Shown: piece after piece, positions 31,462 to 43,292 of the stretch | Position numbering within the stretch: position 1 is the first letter of the stretch | Layout of the letters: every line of letters starts with the position of its first letter | Source: Pyropia haitanensis | Lineage: Eukaryota > Rhodophyta > Bangiophyceae > Bangiales > Bangiaceae | NCBI GenBank assembly: GCA_008729055.1 | Contig: SDUX01000008.1 | Location: forward strand, 620,001-684,000 | DNA length: 64,000 nt | Direction: 5' to 3' | Notes under the pieces: model-generated | Seen by the model: the letters and a program-made list of their open reading frames with translations, nothing else | Databases searched by the model: none | What the model was told of the DNA's origin: nothing | Made by a program: the position numbers and the translations under genes

Positions 31462-34400
31462 GGGCGGCCGCCCTCACCAACAGGTACGCACCAACGGGGT
31501 GGCGTGTGCACGGCCGTGGCGGTCACGGGAGAAGGGAAGGGGGAGGGGGGGGAGACCGCGCGGGGGGGGGGGGAGGGGGCATGCCGCCGCCGCCGGCCGC
31601 GCCGGCCGGCCGGCCGCCGCGTCCGTGGCGGTGGCGCGGGCGCGCCGCCACGGCCGGCGGGGGGGGCCGCCGACGCCGCCCCACGCCCGCCGCCGCCCGC
31701 CCGGCCGCCCGCCGGGCACGACGCCAACGCGCCGCGTGGCCGCCCCTCCTCATGAGCACCGCCGCCGCGGGCGGCGGCGGCCCGCCGGCCGTGCCGCGGG
31801 GCGGGACGCGCCGCGTGCGTGGCGACCGGCCGGCGACCGCGGCGGGTGCGCGCGGGTGCCGGCGCGCTGCCGGCGGCGCGGGCGGGGTGGATCCACCAGT
31901 GGGAGCCGCTCTTGTTTTTCCCCCGCGGCGGCCGGGATCCAGTCAAGGAGACGCCGCGGCTGCGCGGGACCAGGTCGCGCCGGCGCGGCCGACACGCAAC
32001 AAACGGCCACACCCGCCCGGCAAGCGGAGGGGACGGGCGTCGACGTGGAGCGCCCGCCGGCCGCCGCCGCCCACCCCCGCCGGCCGCGGGTCCGCGCCCC
32101 CTACCTCACCCCGCTGCGTCATCTCCTCCCCTCCCCCCCCCCCCCAAAACCCCATCTTCCACACCACCTAGATATCCCTCCCAAACTGTTCCGGCGGGCG
32201 GCGGCGGTGGCGGCGGCGGCGGCGGCGGCGGCGGCCCACCGGCTCGACCGTCCATGGCGGCCACGCCGTGCGTGCGTGGCGGCGTCGAGGCGGCCGACGC
32301 GTGGGATGGCGTTGGTGGTCGCGCCGGCAGGCACACGGGGGGGAGCGCCTCGGCCGGTGGTGCCCCCGTCGACGCACGGGCGGATGGATGGCGCGGCGCG
32401 GTGGATGCGCACGCGCCGCCACGCCATGCCATGGGCGGCCGCGGCGTCATGCCTGGCGGCGCCGCGGCTGCCACCGCGCCGTCGGGCACCCCTCCCATCT
32501 CTGGAAACGGGTGGTGCCGCCGCCACGGCCGCCGCGGCGTCACGGCGTCAGCTGCCGCCGCCGCCGCCACGCCGCCGCCGCTGCCGCCGCTGCCGCCGCC
32601 GCCACCGCCGATGGCAACCGCCCCCGACGTTGCGGTCGTCACGGTCGGCGGCCGACCGTCCACAGCACCGGGCACGGCGTGGCGTCCCGCCCGTCCGACC
32701 GTCGACGCTGCCGCCGCGGCGGCAACCGCCCGCCCGCGCGGCGGCCACGGCGGCGGCAGCGGCGACGGCCGCGGCGGTGGCGCACGCGGCGGGGAGGGAG
32801 CGGACCGTCCGCCCCCGCGGACGCACCGCCCGCCGGGCGTCTCCCACCGCGGCCGGCAGTGTTTTTTTTGGGTGCTACGACGGGCGCGGCGGGGGCGGCG
32901 CGCCGCCACCGGCGGCGGACGGCGTGGCGGGGATGGCCCCGGCGGTCGCGACCGGGGTTTGCCGGCACGGCACACCCGTGGCGACGGCGGGCGCGGGTGC
33001 CGCCCCACGGGGCGGCGGTCTCGGCCGGCGGCCGCGGCAGTGGGGGGGGTGGGCGGCACCGCCGGTGGGCCAAGGCCCGTGGCGGCCGCGCCTCTCCCGT
33101 CGGCCGTCTATGGGCCGCAGCGCCTCTACAGCCGCCGCCGCACCACCCCCCCCCCCCCACCTCCCTGCGGCTCTCGCCGTCCCTGTCCTTTCGGCAATCG
33201 GTCCCTGACCGTCAGGCGCCGCCAGCACCGCCCCGGCCGCCGGCCACCGCCACGCCCGCCGTGACCAGCGGGGCGGTCCCGGCCACGGACGGCGGGGCGA
33301 CGGCCCGCACCCGGCCGTCTGCGTCGGCTCCCCGCCGTTGCGATCGACGCCGGCCGGCCGCCCGCACCGCGGCCGCCACCGCCGCCGCCGGGCAAAGCGG
33401 GCCCGCCGAGCCGCCGCGCGCGGCGGCTCGGCCGCCGACCGCCACTGGGGGACGGCCGCCCCGCGGTGGCAAGGACGGCTCGGCGGCGGCGGCGGCAGAC
33501 GCGGCAGCCCGAGCGCATCCCCAAACCGCCGGCACGGCGGCCGTGGCGGGGTGGGCGGCGATGCCCCGCGCGGCGCATGGACGGGGCATCTCGTGACTGT
33601 TTCGCTTGCGTTTTCGGTATCGCTCGTTGTGCCACGTGTGTTTTGATCACGCTCAGTTTCGAATCATAAATTTTCAGAGTACTTTGGTATCCCACGTACA
33701 AATCGTCCTAGCCTGAGCCTTTGAGCCTCTCTGATTGGTCCAGAGAAGATTCCCGTGCTCAGTGTTCCACAAAATGGAGTGGAACTGATTCAACAGAGGG
33801 CTTTCGAGCAGCGTCGGGTGGCACCATCCCTCCCAGACACCACCCCCACTGCGCCAGACGGTGCGCGCTGTACAGCATCCTACGTACCGCACCAAAGATA
33901 CAGTGCGCCGATGGGACCCCCTGCGCACGCCCCCCCGCCTGTCGTCGTCGTCGTCGTCGGGGGTGCCGCGGATCACGCTGCGGGCTTCCACGTGTCGGCA
34001 TCTGCTGCGCCGCACGCGGTGCCGCCGCGCGCACCGCACGCCGGCCGGCCGTGCGGCCGTCGCCCGCCGCGGCCCGCCGCGTCGGTGCCACGCCTGCCAC
34101 CCCCGTCCGCCCCGGCCGTGGCGTGCACCCAGCCGCCGCTACCGCCAGCGACTGGCGCACCCCGGTCCCCCCTCCACCCGCTACTCCCACCGCCGTCCCC
34201 GTGGCGCAATCCCCCCTCGCCCCCGCCCTCCACCCGTTGCCTGCTGCCCGCCGCGTCCGCCCGCCCGCCGCGCCCGCCGCGTCCGCCGCGTCCGCCCGCC
34301 CGCCCCTCCCGCCCGCCCGCCCGCCCCTCCCACCCGACCGCCCGCCCGCCCGCCCGCCCGCCCGCCCGGCCGTCGTCCCTGACGTCACGCCGCGTCTCGC

Positions 34401-34922
34401 GCGGCGGCGGGCCGTGGGACCCCCCCCCCCCCCCTCCCCCCCCCGCCCCCCTCTTCGCCGACTCTTCGCCCCCCCCCCACTCCCCTCCCCCCCCCGCGTG
34501 GCCGCCGCCAACCCCACTCGTGTCGCCGCGGCCCCCCCCGCGGCCCATTCCCGCCGCTGCCAGGGGCCTCCCCCCCCCCCCCCCCCCCCCCCCCTCCCTC
34601 GCCCCTATACCCTGCACGGTAGATACCCCCCGCGTGGCGTCTGGACGGCCAACCGCCACCGCCCGCGGGGTCCGCACCGCTGCCGCCGCGGCCGGCCGCC
34701 ACACGCCGCCGTGCGTCCTCCGCGGCCTCCCGCCGCCGTCCCCGCCACATCCGTCGCGTCGTCCCCTCCCGCCCCCCCCCCCCCCCTACCCAACCCTCCC
34801 CCCCATCCGCCTCACCCCGTCCACACACCCCCCTCCCCCCCCTCGTGCGCGTGCCCCCCCTTGTGCCGCGCGGTGCGTCGCCGCCGTCACACCGCCGACC
34901 GACTTCCTTTGTCTCTCTCTCT

Positions 34923-34924
<2 letters not shown>

Positions 34925-34957
<33 letters not shown>
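34925..34957. repeat. T33 homopolymer
   Basis: A run of about 33 T follows a pyrimidine-rich CTCTCTCTTA and precedes GGGTGTGTGTG. It is the longest A/T run in the window. It could be the complement of a retroposed poly(A) tail or a simple expansion. Confidence 0.7.
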
Positions 34958-34958
<1 letters not shown>

Positions 34959-35025
34959 GGTGTGTGTGTCGGTGGTGTCTTCCGCCGCAGACGCGGCCGC
35001 CGCCGCGCTCGCGCCGGCCGCTTTC

Positions 35026-35091
35026 GCACCCACCTCCACGCAGGTGGACTGGCGGCAAGCACCCACCTCCGCGCAGGTGGACTGGCGGCAA
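35026..35091. repeat. Two tandem copies of a 33-bp unit
   Basis: Units 35026-35058 and 35059-35091 differ at one base (CCACG against CCGCG) and contain ACCTCCRCGCAGGT, a small inverted repeat, within each copy. The function is not evident. Confidence 0.8.
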
Positions 35092-35658
35092 GGCGGGCGG
35101 CCGGCAAGGCGGGCGGGCCGGCCGGGCGGGGCTCGGCACGGCAAGCGGGCGGTGTCACTGCAGCAGCCTACCTGGCGGGCCGCCGCGGCGGCGGGTGTCT
35201 CTGGGACGCACCCCCCCCCCCCCCACGGCCTTCCCCCCCCCCCCCCCGCCACGCCCTCCCGTGAGCACCCCCCCCCCCCCACCCCCCTCCCGCGCTCCCC
35301 CCACCCCCCTCCTGCGCTCCCCTCCCCCCCCCCCCCCTTCTCGGCCGCGTCGGCGCGTCGTCGCCGCGCCGCCACCCAGCGGGCGGCGGCGCCTCGGCCG
35401 GCCGGTACGCCCGGCGCGCGCCCCTCCCACACGCCGGCGGCGTAGACCGGGGGGGGGGAGGGGCGGGGAGGGGGGGGGGGACGGCGCCCGCGCACCCATC
35501 GCGCCCGCCGCCGCACGCGCCGCGCGGCGGCGGCGGCTCTTCTCCGTGGGCCGCCGCCGCGGCGCGTGCGCCCGCCGGGTGCGGCTGCCGTGCGGGTGTG
35601 GCCGCCGCGTGTGGCGGCCGCGGTTGTTGGAGGGCGCCCCCGCGCGGTGGCGGCGGCG

Positions 35659-35690
<32 letters not shown>

Positions 35691-35920
35691 GGTGGCGGTG
35701 GCGGCGGCGGAGGCGGCGGCGGCGTGCTGTCCCGCGGCGGCTGCCCGTCGGCCCTCCCTCCTCCTCCTCCTCCCCCCCCCCCCCCCTCCCCTTTCGGCGT
35801 CTCCCTCTCCTCCTCCCCCGTCGCTCCTCTTCCCCTCCGCCTCTGTCTCGCTGTGTTTCCTTTTGGTTTTGGCGTCGGGGCGGCCCCCCCCCCCCCGGCT
35901 GCCGGTGAGCCCACGCGACC

Positions 35921-37205
35921 ATGGTCTTCTCCCCGCGGCTGTCGTCGCGGCTGTCGCCCTTTCGGCGGCGCCCGAGTGAGCCATCGTCGGCGTCCTCATC
36001 GGGGACGCCCCCCGCGGGTATGGCCGCGGTGGCCGGCGGCGGCGGCGGCGGTGGCAGCAGCGGCGGCCGTGGCAGCAGCGGCGGCCGGGGCTACCGGCGC
36101 GGGGGGGGGGTGGCGCCGCCGCCGCGGCGGCGGCGGCGGCCGCCCCCCCCCCCCCGCTTTCCACAGACGTGCCGGTGTTCCCCCCCCCCCCGGTGCTGCC
36201 GCTGGCGGCACCCGCCAGCCTCGCCCGCTACGCGGCGTCGGCGCTCGACACGGACCGCCTGCGGACGCCCGTCCTCGTCTACACGCCGTATGGCCGCGGC
36301 GAGCGGCTGGCCGACACGGTCGCGCTCGCCGGCAATGGCGGCCGCCGCTTCCTGCGCGAGCTCCACACGATGACCGCCGCCATCCAGGGCGGCACCTTCC
36401 TCCTCGAGGCCGACCACCTGCAGCGCCTGTACGCGCTGTACGAGACCCTCCGCGCGTACGCCGCGTTTTACGAGGCCGCCGTCACGCGCGTGTGGGGGCG
36501 GTGGCTCCCGCCGCCCGCCGCCACCGACGCGGGGGGGGGTGCCGACGGCGGCGTCTGGGCGGGTCTCGACGGCGTCCGCGCGGCGCTCGCCGCGGCGGAC
36601 GCAACGTGGTCGGCGCTCGCGGCGGCGGCGCCCGACGCGGCGCCCGCCGTCGCGCCCGTCCTCCGTGGCTGCCACGCGCTCAGCGCCGCCACGGCGGTCG
36701 CGTACGGGCGGGTGGAGGCGACGGTCGGTCCCGCCCTCACCGCCGCCGCCGCCGCGCCCGCCGTGACCGCCGCGGACCGCCGGCGGACGGTGCGGGCGGT
36801 CGAGGCGGCGGTCGTCGCGGCGGCCGAGGCGGCGTTTCCCAGTGGCGACGGCTCCAGCGACGGCGGCGGCAGCAGCGGCGGCGGCCGGGGGCTGCTCGTC
36901 CTCGCACACTGGCTGCCGACCGAGGCGTACGTGGCCAAGTTCGCGTCGCGCCACCTGCCGAGTGGCGTCAGCGGCGTCGCGACCGCCACCCACCGCAAGC
37001 GGCTGGGCAAGGAGGAGGCGGCGGCACGGGCGGCGGCGGCCGCGACGGCGGCGCGGCGGTTCGCGGCGGGGCGGGCGGCGTACGAGGAGGCGAGCCGGGC
37101 GTCGCTCGCGTTTTTCGAGCGCCACCAGGGCGCGCCGACGGCGCTGCCGGGGGGGGGGGGAGGCCGCGGCTGGCGTTGCTCTCGGCGCCGGTGGGGACGG
37201 TGTGA
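35921..37205 (+). CDS. Helical protein of unknown family, two apparent frame breaks
   Basis: The start MVFSPRLSSRLSPFRRRPS at 35921 (ACC-ATGG context) leads through a Gly/Ser-rich segment. Between a G10 run (36101-36110) and a C13 run (36143-36155) the evident protein moves to another frame. There it continues LSTDVPVFPPPPVLPLA, LARYAASALDTDRLRTPVLV, YTPYGRGERLADTVALAG, LRELHTMTAAIQGGTFLLEA, DHLQRLYALYETLRAYAAF and a long Ala-rich helical part. Near the end, LVLAHWLPTEAYVAKFASRH and ERHQGAPTALPGG precede a G12 run (37149-37160). Another frame then gives the natural ending GRPRLALLSAPVGTV and a TGA at 37205. The predicted helices could form a coiled-coil or BAR-like bundle, but I recognise no family. 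Confidence 0.6.
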
Positions 37206-37317
37206 GGGTGTGAGGCGGGGGGGGGGGGGGGGGGGGGGGGGGACGGGGGGTGGTGGGGGGGGGGTGGTGCTGTGGTGTGGGGTGGGGGGGGGGGGGTGGG
37301 CGGCAGGGGGCGGGGAT

Positions 37318-37410
37318 GGGGTGTGTCAAGGGTGGAGTGGGGGGGGGGGGGTGCGGGGGGGGGTGGGGTGTGTCAAGGGTGGAGTGGGGGGGGGGGGTGC
37401 GGGGGGGGGA
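37318..37410. repeat. Tandem duplication in a G-rich tract
   Basis: The sequence GGGTGTGTCAAGGGTGGAGT followed by a G run occurs twice in succession, about 48 bases apart. It lies in a G-rich spacer (37206-37440) holding runs up to about G22. The remainder up to 37945 carries no recognisable gene. Confidence 0.7.
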
Positions 37411-37945
37411 TGGGGGGGATGGGGGAAGGAGGTTGTGGCTAGGGCCTGTGGATTGCGAGGTGTGTACATAGGGAGTGCGACGCGGAGGGGCTGGACGGCT
37501 GTGCAGGGGCTGAGGCGGGTCCACGCCGGCGCGGTAGCTCTGTGACCCGTCGACTGCGGCCGCGGCGGCCGCCCCATGTTGGTGTACTGGGGGTGCCCCA
37601 CGACGACGGGCGGGGGACGGCGGCGACGGCGGTGGTCGCTGAGGGGGCGGGGGGTTTGGCGCCGACGCCGCGAGCGCGCCGCACGGGCCGCGCCGCGTGG
37701 CCACGTTCGGTTTCCAGGTGGCCGCCTTGGACAAGCGGTACGCGCCGCGCTGCGGCCGCCGCGGGTGCGTGTGCGAGGCAGAGGCGGCCGCCGCCTGCCT
37801 GCAGCGGCAGCCTGCGGCGGTCCCCAGTGCCCTTCCTGTTGTCTTGTTCTTTGTGTTGCTGTGGACGGTCGCCGTGCGCAGGCCGCCCCCCGCCCCCCCC
37901 CCCCCCCCGCGCCACCCCCCGGCGACGAATCAACCAGCGGTGCCG

Positions 37946-39548
37946 TCACGCGCGCTCCCCTCTTGTCGCCGCCGCCGCCGCGGCCGCCTTGGCCGCCGCC
38001 GCCGCGGCGCTCCCCCCACACAGGCCGACGCTCTCGGTCAGGAGGCGGCGCGCCAGGCGGACGGCGTCCACCTCGAGCACCTGCTCCCGCAGGCACATGC
38101 GCATGTGCGGCACCCCCGACAGGGGCCCCTTGTTCATCCCCTGCAGCACCTGCCGCCGCGCCGGTGGCAGCGCCGCGTTGGCCGCGTACCGCCGGAACGT
38201 GGCGATGACCGCCGCGGCGGCCGCCGCGTGGGGACCCCCCGGCGGGTTGAAGTGGCCGACGCACGCCGCGTGCGACGCGCCGTCGGGCTTGGCCGGCACC
38301 TGGAGGATGGTAACGCCGTACGGGTCGGCCTGCCGCGGGAAGATGTCCGCGTCGTAAAAGGCGGGCATCACCTCGGCAATCACCGCGCCGCGGCGGAGGA
38401 AGAGCGCGTTGGTCATCTCCGCGCCGTGGAGCGACACGACCACGTGCGACGCCTGCATCGTCGCCACCTGCTCCGCGACGGAGAGGTCCGTGAAGAGGAC
38501 GACGCGGGGCTGGACGGTGAGGGACGTCACGCCGGGGGGGAGGGCGGTGTGGGGTGCCGCCGCGACCAGCCGCCGCGCCACGTCCGCCGCGTTCTTAATG
38601 TGCCGCCGGTTGAACGCGGCGCGGCCCGTGCCCATTGGCCGGTTGATGATGGTGACGTTGAGGGTGCAGCCGCCCGCCGGCGGCTGCGCCAAAAAGTCCC
38701 GCGCCAGCCCGTTGAGCGAAAAGAGCACGTGCTCCCGGTGGGCGGCGGCGGCGATGGCGTCCCCCCCCCCCCATACTGCCGCCGCGGGACGGTGATGGAG
38801 CGGAAGCACGCGGCGCCCGCCCCCCCCGGGAAGACGTCGCCCACGTACAGGTGCGCCGGCCCGCCGACGGCCCCCCCCGTGGCCTTCTTTTTGGGCGGCA
38901 GCATCCCGAGCACGGTCTTGACCCACCCGCCCGGCGGCTCCTCCCGCAGCCGGTCGTGCAGCAGCACCGCCGGCACCAGGTGGTGCGCCGGCGGCGCGTG
39001 CTCGTCACACGCCCCCACCCCCACACACGACACGCGCAGGCGGGAGCGGTTGGTGCCGACGACCACGCCGTACGCCTCGATGGCGGCCGCCGAGTCGGAC
39101 CACCAGTGCGGCATGTGGTACCGCGCGGCGGCGGCGCCGACCAGGTCCACATCGTAAAACGGGAGGCCGGGCGGCGTCGCCGCCGCCACCGCCGCCGCCG
39201 CAACGACCGTCCGCAGCGGGAGGGTACACTCCATCTGGAGGGCGGCAAAGCCCCCGCCAAGGTGCGGCGGCAGCGACAGCGACCCCGCCGCGTCGAGGCA
39301 CACGTCGGGCAGGCGGCACGCGAGGGCGGGCGCCGCGCCACGGCCACGGCGGTAGACGTGCGCGACGGGCAGGGGGGGGCGGCGGGTGCCGCCGGGGGGG
39401 AGCGGCCGCGGGCCCGCCGCCGCCGACGCGTGCAGCAGGGACTGGATGCGGGCGCGGAGGGAGGCACGCGGGCGCGCCGCGGCCGCTGCCACCACGAGGG
39501 GGGGGGCGCCCCCGCCGCCGCCACGCCACCGCCGCCGCCGCCACCGCC

Positions 39549-39579
<31 letters not shown>

Positions 39580-40609
39580 CCGTCGCCGTCACCGCCCGCG
39601 TCGGCCGCCTCGCCGCCCGCCGCGTCGGCGTCGGCGTCGTCGTCAGGGTCTGCGTCGGAGCCGGCGGTGGCAAGGTCGGGGTCTGCCCGCCGGCGGGCGC
39701 GCCGGTGCGCCGCCCCCCACGGATCTGCCGCCGCCGCCACCGCCGCCGCGTCGTCGGCGTCCCCGCGTGGGCGGCCACCCGCGCCAGCCGCGGCCGCCGG
39801 CGCGTCACCGCGCGTGGCGCCGCCGTCGGCGGGGACGGGCGCCGACGGCTCGTCATTGCCGGCGGCTGGGCCGTCGGCACCCGCGTCGCCCACCGGCGGC
39901 GGTGCCTCCCGTCCGTCGCCCCTACCTCCATCGCTGCCATGGACCGCGGCGGTGCCCCCCCCCCCGTCCGCGTCCGGCCCGCCGGCGGGGTGGTGCTGTC
40001 CCCCATGGCGCAGGTGGGCACCCGCCTCCCCCCCCTGCGTCGCGCCCAGCCGCGCGTCGACCTGGAAGCCGAGCGCCGCGAGCGTGCCCTCCCGCCACGC
40101 GACGCCCACGTCGGTGACCCCCCCCCCGCCCCCCCCCCCCCACCGGCGTGGCCACGCGGCGTCGACAGCACCAGCGTGGCGGTCACATTGAGCAGCGCGC
40201 ACAAGCAAACGACGGCGGCGAGCCAGCCGAGGCAGTGGCGGGTGTCGGCACGCCACACGCGGGTACCCGCCGCGACCTCCCCCCCGCTGCTGGCCTTGCC
40301 ACCACCACCACCACCACCACCCCCACCACCCCCACCCCCACCACCACCACCGCCACTACCACCACCACCGCCGCCGCCGCCGGCGGCCGGCGGCACCCCC
40401 CGCCCTCTCCTGCCACCATTGGCCAACGGCGGGAGCGGCGGCTTGGCCTCTTTGCGGTAGGTGGTGGCGTACAGGGGCGGCCGCGTGGTGATGGCGGTGC
40501 GGCCGACGGCGGCGGCGGGCGCCGCCCGCCGGTACCGGCGGGCGGCTGGTGGCGCGTCGGGGGGGGGGGGGGGGGTCCGCGCCATACGGGAGAGGAGGGA
40601 GCGGAGCAT
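37946..40609 (-). CDS. GT61-family (DUF563) glycosyltransferase, type II membrane protein, with frame breaks
   Basis: The N-terminus at 40609 (MLRSLLSRMARTPPPPPD) precedes a Gly-rich tract and a single hydrophobic span, CLGWLAAVVCLCALLNVTAT, typical of a Golgi type II anchor. After an acidic Gly/Asp/Ala stem the catalytic part begins: ARIQSLLHASAAAGPRPLP, PDVCLDAAG, MPHWWSDSAAAIEAYGVV, FRSITVPRRQYGGG, then REHVLFSLNGLARDFL, VTIINRP and RRHIKNAADV. VVVSLHGAEMTNALFL and GAVIAEVMPAFYDADIF are the nucleotide-sugar-binding hallmark of GT61 (xylosyl/GlcNAc transferases of plants, EOGT). The frame changes across a C10/C13 pair (40118-40141), a G9 run (39498-39506) and a C11 run (38761-38771). Joined, the product would be near 880 residues; sugar and acceptor are unknown. 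No introns are needed. Confidence 0.8.
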
Positions 40610-41249
40610 CGCGGCGGCGCACAAGCGCGGGCGGGGGTGGGAGGCGGCGGCGGCGGCGGCGCGGGCACGGGGCGGACGGGATACCGGGAGGGGAAGGGAG
40701 AGGGGAGGGCGGGAAGCCAAGGCGCCCCAGCAGGGGGGGAAAAAAAGGACGACGCGGGGGGGGGGGGAAGGGGGGGGAAGGCGGCGGGGGACCGCGGAAG
40801 TGGAGGAGGGGAAGGGAGCGGACGGCGAGCGGGGAACGAGCAACCGCTACACCAGGGAGGCAGCCAGAGACGCCCAAAGGCTGGACGGGCGGCGGCGGCG
40901 CGGGACGCGACTGGGAACCCGGGCGGTCGACCACCGCCGCCGCCCACCCCCCCCCCCCACGGTCCCAGTCCGACCGCGGAAACCCCCACACCACCCCGCC
41001 GCCGTCCACAGCAGCGGCAACAACCGCCCCGACGCAACGGCCGTGCCCGTCGGCGACGCGTCACGGCGGCGGCGGCCGCCCTCCCCCCCCCCCCCCCCCA
41101 AAAAAAAAAAAAAAAAAATCGACGCCGCCGCGACGCCGCCGCCGCCTGTCGGCGCTCGCCACCTTGCACGCCCTCCCGGCCGGTACCCGAGACGCAGACG
41201 AGCGGCAAGTGCCGCCGCCCCGGCCGGTGGCGGTCGGGACGCGACGGCG

Positions 41250-41310
<61 letters not shown>

Positions 41311-43292
41311 ACGCGGCGGGCGGCAACGACCTAGTCGCGGGCGGGGATGGGGGGCGCTGCCGGCACGGCCGCCACGGAAGGGGCTGCCGGCGGTGACCGC
41401 CGCGGGCGGACGCGCAGGTAGACGGAGGGCGGGCAGGTGCACAGGGAGGGGGGGGGGGGGGGGGGGGGGGACGCGCCTCCCGGGTGGGGTGGACGCCCAC
41501 CCCAGACGCGCACAGCCGCGGCGGGTCGAGCGGCACGCCAGCGGCGGCGGCACGACGGGCAGGCAGCCTCCCCCTCCCCCCCTCCCCCCCTCCCCTCCCC
41601 CCCCGCCCCCCCACGGGTGACCACCCCCCCCCCGTCGGCCACGGCGGTGGCGGCAACGCCAATGGCGGCGGCAACCGCCCCCCGCACCGCCGCCGCGGTG
41701 GCCGACACGGCCCGCCACGGGTGGACCGACCCGCCCGGCGGCGGCGGCGGCGGCGGGGGAGGGGGGGAGGGGGGAGCACCCCCGCGGCACGGTCCGCGCG
41801 GGGCGGTCGGCCAACCGCGGCGGCAGCGGCGGCAGCGGTGGTGGCGGTGGTGGCGGTGGGGGGGGCGGCGGGCGCCCAGTGTCGGCTCCCCAGTACCGAG
41901 GAGCCATCGGGCGGCACGCCCCTGGGCGGCACCGCCGCCGCCGCGGCCGGCCGCCGGCCGTCACCCCGCCGCGGCGTCGGGGGGGGGCGGCGGGTGGCGG
42001 CGGCGGCGGGCGTCCCCTGCCGGCCGCCGCGGGTGGCGTCGGTACGGGCGTGCCCGCGCGGGGGTGCCGGCTGCGCCTTGGGGGGGGCAGCGGCGTGTTG
42101 TGGCGGTCGGTGGCTGCCGCCGCCGTGAGGGGGGGGGGGGGGGGGGGTGGGGGGGGGGGGGCGCTTGGTGGGGGGGGGGGGGGGGGGGGTGCCGACGGGG
42201 GCAGTGGTGGGGGGGGGGGGGAAGGGGGGAGAGAGCGGGGTGGGCGGGAAGGGGGGGGGGGAGGGGGGGGGGGGGGAGTGCTGGCGACAAGTGCTTAGCC
42301 GGGGGGCGTGGCGGCGGCTGACGCCGACGGCTGGCCGTCGGCGGCGGCTGGCCGTCGGCGGCGGCTGGCCGTCGGCGGCGGCTGGCCGTCGGCGGCGGCT
42401 GGCCGTCGGCGGCGGCTGGCCGTCGGCGGCGGCTGGCCGTCGGCGGCGGCTCGGCGGCGGCTGGCCGTCGGCGGCGGCCGCCGCGCCGGGCGCTCGCCGG
42501 TTCGAGAGGACAACGGGATGGTCATCTGGGGGGAGGGATAGGGGGGGTGAGTGGGCGAATAGACCGCAGCGCAGCCGCGGGCGCTGCCCTCCCCCCCCCG
42601 CCCCCCCCCCCAAATCATTTCGTGACGGCGGCGGCGGCGGCGGCTGACCGCCACCCTCACCGTGACGGCGGCCACCCGGGCGGCGAGGAAAGGAGGCGCC
42701 GCCGTCGCGGACCGCGGCGGACGTGCGGGTGCCCGCGGGTGGGGCGGGGCGGTGGTGGCGGCGGAGGTGGTGGCGGCGGGGGTGGGGTCGGGGGTGGTGG
42801 TGGGGGTGGGGGTGGAGGTGGGGGTGGGGGTGGAGGTGGGGGTGGAGGTGGGGGGGGGGTTGGGGGGGGGTGGCCGCTCGGCCATTGGGGGGTGGATCAC
42901 GGGCTGCCGACCGCGGCGGTGGGAGGGGTGGTGGCGGCCGCAGACGGCGGCTGGGGGGTGCGCGGTCGTCGCCGGGCGGTGCTCGCCACGCCTTTGCCGC
43001 CGCCTCGCGTGTGCGAGTGCCGGCCGCGGCGGCGGCGGCGGCGGCGGCGGCGCGGCGGTGGCCGCCGCGGTGGCGGTTGTCTTTTGGGGTGCGGCGGCTC
43101 GGCGGCGGCGGCGGTGGTGGTGGGGGTGGCGGTGGTGGTGGTGGTGGTGGTGGTGGCGGCGGCGGTGGGGGCGGCGGTGGGGACGGGCAATGGAACGGGC
43201 GGTGGGGGTGGCGGTGGCGGCGGTGACGCCATGGGCGGCGGCGGGGGAGTCTGCCGGCGGGTGGGTGAGCGGGCGGGCGGGCGGGCGGGTGG
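40610..43292. other. Gene-poor repeat-rich region
   Basis: This 2.7 kb lies upstream of the GT61 gene and downstream of the propeller-like gene. It contains (GGC)n at about 41247-41310, the compound C15-A19 tract at 41085-41118, long G runs at 42129-42280 and GGGGTGGAGGTG-type repeats at 42770-42870. Very long open frames exist on both strands but are Pro/Arg/Gly/Ala low complexity. I cannot support a gene. Confidence 0.45.
42329..42476. repeat. 17-bp minisatellite
   Basis: About eight copies of GGCTGGCCGTCGGCGGC lie in tandem, the first seven nearly perfect and the last interrupted. Because 17 is not a multiple of three, any frame cycles through three peptides, which argues against coding. 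Confidence 0.9.

Larger units (their letters stand above)
31462..35920. other. 4.5-kb gene-poor region rich in GC simple repeats
   Basis: This is the longest stretch without a supportable gene. Left part (31.5-33.6 kb): GGC/GCC triplets and Arg/Pro/Ala-rich open frames on both strands. A balanced island at 33590-33900 could be a promoter or transposon relic, but I found no terminal repeats. Right part (34.2-35.9 kb): C runs up to C25 (34570-34594) and a (CCGC)n tract at 34306-34374. A minus-strand frame 33212-33589 (MPRPCAARGIAAHPATAA) is the least repetitive but has no motif. Confidence 0.4.

Noticed and set aside
31166..33208. A 680-codon plus-strand open frame
   Set aside because: It begins antisense to exon 1 of the CMD-like gene and continues through repeat DNA with Arg/Pro/Gly composition; nothing recognisable.
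33590..33900. AT-richer island considered as a transposon
   Set aside because: Only a short inverted repeat (TTCCACAAAATGGAGTGGAA) was found; no terminal repeats or target duplication could be identified.
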